Positions 6,358-7,708 of a stretch of DNA of 7,708 nucleotides are shown here, piece after piece. A model generated the notes under the pieces. The model had not been told where the DNA came from. It did no database searches and saw only the letters and a list, made by a program, of their open reading frames with translations. Position 1 is the first letter of the stretch. Every line of letters begins with the position of its first letter. Source of the DNA: an uncultured Bdellovibrionales bacterium (lineage in GTDB: Bacteria > Bdellovibrionota > Bdellovibrionia > Bdellovibrionales > UBA1609); the NCBI GenBank assembly GCA_937980625.1, contig CALJPJ010000164.1:1-7708 (forward strand), read 5' to 3'. Position numbers and translations under genes: made by a program.

Positions 6358-6897
6358 ATGAAAAAAACAAAGCCATGGTGCAATTACCAAGTTAAAGATG
6401 GAATTAAAGTTAAAATAGATCGTGAAGATCTAGAGCGCATTGAAAAACACTCGTGGCGAGTGCAAAGTAGTGTTAAAGGCGGCAAACCGCGCGTAGTCAC
6501 TAGTGTTAAAAATAAAAGTGGCTCTTATCGCACAATGACCCTTGGGCAGTTTTTACTTAAACCTAAAAAAGGCAACCAAGTGTTCCCCAGACGTTATCAA
6601 GCCAGCTTAGACTATAGAAAATCTAACCTCATTGTTTGCAACATGAAAGAGCGCCAAATTATGTTGCCAAAACGTAAATCTAAAAATGCCACTTCAATAT
6701 ACAAAGGTGTTTCTTTTATAAAATCGAAAAATACTTGGCGAGCTCGAATTGAATACAAAGGAAAGCAAATATATATTGGTGACTTTGAAACGGAAAATAA
6801 GGCTGCACTTGCTTATAACCGAACAGCTAAAATGTACTATGGCGATATCGCCTATACTAACCCGGTCAATCGTAAAATTATTGAACGAGGCAAATAA
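6358..6897 (+). CDS. HNH-AP2 type DNA-binding protein with a degenerate HNH part
   Basis: The 179-residue protein ends in a clear AP2/ERF DNA-binding domain at about 113-169: SIYKGVSF, WRARIEYKGKQIYIGDF, TENKAALAYNRTAKMYYGD. The N-terminal half keeps the layout of HNH-AP2 homing endonucleases: VKIDREDLERIEKHSWRV (18-35), a basic strand region (43-65), and LDYRKSNLIVC (84-94), which corresponds to the LDNRR.NLR motif. The catalytic stretch, normally VDH.NG before that motif, reads VFPRRYQAS, and the usual upstream His before the central helix is Gln (LGQFLL). It is therefore probably a DNA-binding protein without nuclease activity, a domesticated relative of mobile endonucleases. AAAAGGA precedes the ATG, 21 bases after the preceding gene. 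The AP2 call is firm; loss of catalysis is inferred. Confidence 0.82.
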   Translation: MKKTKPWCNYQVKDGIKVKIDREDLERIEKHSWRVQSSVKGGKPRVVTSVKNKSGSYRTMTLGQFLLKPKKGNQVFPRRYQASLDYRKSNLIVCNMKERQIMLPKRKSKNATSIYKGVSFIKSKNTWRARIEYKGKQIYIGDFETENKAALAYNRTAKMYYGDIAYTNPVNRKIIERGK

Positions 6898-6958
6898 AAC
6901 TACCTATACTTTGAGTAGATTTCGCAATCCGATTTTAACTTACAAGTATTACTAAAAG

Positions 6959-6972
6959 TGAATAGATATTCA
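6959..6972. promoter_or_regulatory. Perfect dyad TGAATAGATATTCA
   Basis: Six-base arms around GA, located 27 bases upstream of the -35 box of the next gene. It could be an operator, but A+T-rich dyads of this size arise easily by chance. Confidence 0.25.
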
Positions 6973-6999
6973 ACAAACATATAAAATTTCCAATGTAGC

Positions 7000-7028
7000 T
7001 TGTGAGATATTTACGGCTCGCTTATTAT
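7000..7028 (+). promoter_or_regulatory. Sigma70-like promoter for the small secreted protein
   Basis: TTGTGA (7000-7005) and TATTAT (7023-7028) are separated by 17 bases. The start would be near 7035, giving a leader of about 30 bases with AAAGG (7050-7054) as ribosome-binding site. Together with the terminator at 7558 this makes the next gene a single-gene unit. Confidence 0.45.
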
Positions 7029-7065
7029 CACTTTTTTTAAACGACATACAAAGGCTTTATACAAT

Positions 7066-7524
7066 ATGAAGAATCTAATATTTAAACTTTCATTATTACT
7101 ATTTTTTACACTTATAACTACAAATGCATATGCCTGCACTATAGATGGTCATGCTGGGGAAATTATTAAGGTTGTTGTTGGTGACTGGGGTGGTGATGGA
7201 CACGCTAAGACCGAAGACTTTTATATTTGCTCTAACCTCCCAAAAAATGAAATCAATCAAGCTTATCAAGAGGGTGTAAAAATCATTGGCTTTGACCTCA
7301 CAGAGGATGTTGCTGTAGATTATGATGATTATCAAATCTCAAGAGAATACATTGAAATGATTGAAAAATCTGGCTTTGAAAGCATAGATGATGATTTTAT
7401 AGAGACAGATTTTTATACAAAAATGTGGCTTCATTTTGTTAAAGTCGGCAACCCAGATTTTAACTTCAATATGATTAATGGACAAACCATAGATATTGGT
7501 GGTTATGGCTTACTTACTGACTGA
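7066..7524 (+). CDS. Small secreted acidic protein, unknown function
   Basis: The 152-residue product starts with a classical signal peptide (MKNLIFKLSLLLFFTLITTNAYA) with AYA before the predicted cleavage at Cys24. The sequence around Cys24 is not a lipobox (Tyr at -2), so soluble export is more likely than lipidation. The mature protein is acidic, with clusters such as DYDDYQ (85-90) and DDDF (108-111), and a Gly/Asp-rich segment VVVGDWGGDGHAK (36-48). Cys24 and Cys55 are its only cysteines and could form a disulfide in the periplasm. No enzyme motif or known family is recognised. AAAGG lies 11 bases upstream of the ATG. It has its own promoter and terminator. Confidence 0.78.
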   Translation: MKNLIFKLSLLLFFTLITTNAYACTIDGHAGEIIKVVVGDWGGDGHAKTEDFYICSNLPKNEINQAYQEGVKIIGFDLTEDVAVDYDDYQISREYIEMIEKSGFESIDDDFIETDFYTKMWLHFVKVGNPDFNFNMINGQTIDIGGYGLLTD

Positions 7525-7557
7525 TTAAAATCTTAAATTTTAATGTAAGTTATTAAC

Positions 7558-7599
7558 AGTCCTTAAAAAAAATTAAGTTAATATTGGGAGGGCTTTTTT
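7558..7599 (+). terminator. Probable intrinsic terminator
   Basis: AGTCCT (7558-7563) can pair with AGGGCT (7589-7594), with one G-U pair, followed directly by five more T (7595-7599). The intervening sequence contains a competing A+T stem (TATTAA / TTAATA and CTTAA / TTAAG, 7551-7583). It lies 34 bases after the stop of the secreted-protein gene. Confidence 0.55.
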
Positions 7600-7625
7600 A
7601 AAGCTGGTTATTCAAATAATTAAAG

Positions 7626-7642
7626 TTGGCACTAATTATGCT
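7626..7642 (+). promoter_or_regulatory. Sigma54 (-24/-12) promoter pointing out of the window
   Basis: TTGGCAC (7626-7632) is a perfect -24 block. The invariant GG (7628-7629) and GC (7640-7641) are exactly 10 bases apart, and the -12 block reads TATGCT against TTGCW. The predicted start is near 7653. No start codon with a ribosome-binding site is visible in the remaining bases, so the controlled gene lies beyond the right edge. It is a plausible target of the FHA-sigma54 activator in this window or of another such activator. Confidence 0.6.
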
Positions 7643-7708
7643 CTACATAACATCAAAACTAACTCACAAGATTTGCACATGATTTATTGTTTAACTTATT
7701 AACAATTT

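Noticed and set aside
6749..6955. Plus-strand frame overlapping the end of the AP2 gene
   Set aside because: It is mostly an alternate-frame reading of the AP2 domain, with no ribosome-binding site of its own.
7099..7335. Minus-strand frame of 78 codons
   Set aside because: It is antisense to the small secreted protein, which has a signal peptide, promoter and terminator in the plus direction.
7524..7544. A+T-only inverted repeat ATTAAAAT / ATTTTAAT after the secreted-protein stop
   Set aside because: The stem has no G-C pairs and no T-run follows. The downstream structure at 7558-7599 is a better terminator.
1..7708. CRISPR array, insertion sequence, tRNA or rRNA
   Set aside because: No regularly spaced repeats, transposase motifs, cloverleaf sequences or rRNA core motifs were seen on either strand.

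Overview
The DNA is strongly A+T rich, with A/T-ending codons and long A and T runs. It encodes KDO activation for LPS (KdsB), so the source is a Gram-negative bacterium. The kdsB-pyrG gene order, an FHA-domain sigma54 activator, a FliL-family protein and many exported proteins of unknown type suggest an A+T-rich deltaproteobacterium in the old sense, most likely Bdellovibrionota (Halobacteriovorax/Bacteriovorax-like). This assignment is inference; there is no rRNA or other marker here.

Region 1 (1-1621, minus strand) is a housekeeping operon read engB, kdsB, pyrG. It encodes a ribosome-assembly GTPase, CMP-KDO synthetase and the first 61 codons of CTP synthase, which makes the CTP that KdsB consumes. 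The kdsB stop and pyrG start overlap by one base.

Region 2 (1622-3194) holds a short coding-like remnant that appears frameshifted, then a gene for an FHA - AAA+ sigma54 activator - HTH regulator. A near-consensus -24/-12 element (imperfect at -12) lies inside the remnant, upstream of the regulator. A better one (TTGGCAC...TATGCT) lies at 7626-7642 near the right edge and points out of the window.

Region 3 (3195-3620) is about 430 bases without a convincing gene. It contains a local island of higher G+C with inverted repeats (candidate small structured RNA), a sigma70-like promoter, a hairpin and a possible short upstream ORF.

Region 4 (3621-5544) has two convergent genes whose stop codons are one base apart. 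One encodes an exported protein built almost entirely from four repeats of about 110 residues. The other encodes a small single-pass membrane protein that I assign to the FliL family from its C-terminal half.

Region 5 (5545-7708) starts with a divergent control region carrying two adjacent palindromes. A probable two-gene unit follows: an exported protein with a BamE/SmpA-like C-terminal domain, then an HNH-AP2 type protein whose HNH part has lost its catalytic residues. Next comes a monocistronic small secreted acidic protein with its own promoter and intrinsic terminator, and then the sigma54 promoter. No tRNA, rRNA, insertion sequence or CRISPR array was seen. The most unusual items are the repeat protein, the degenerate HNH-AP2 protein, the orphan FliL-like protein and the G+C-rich intergenic island.
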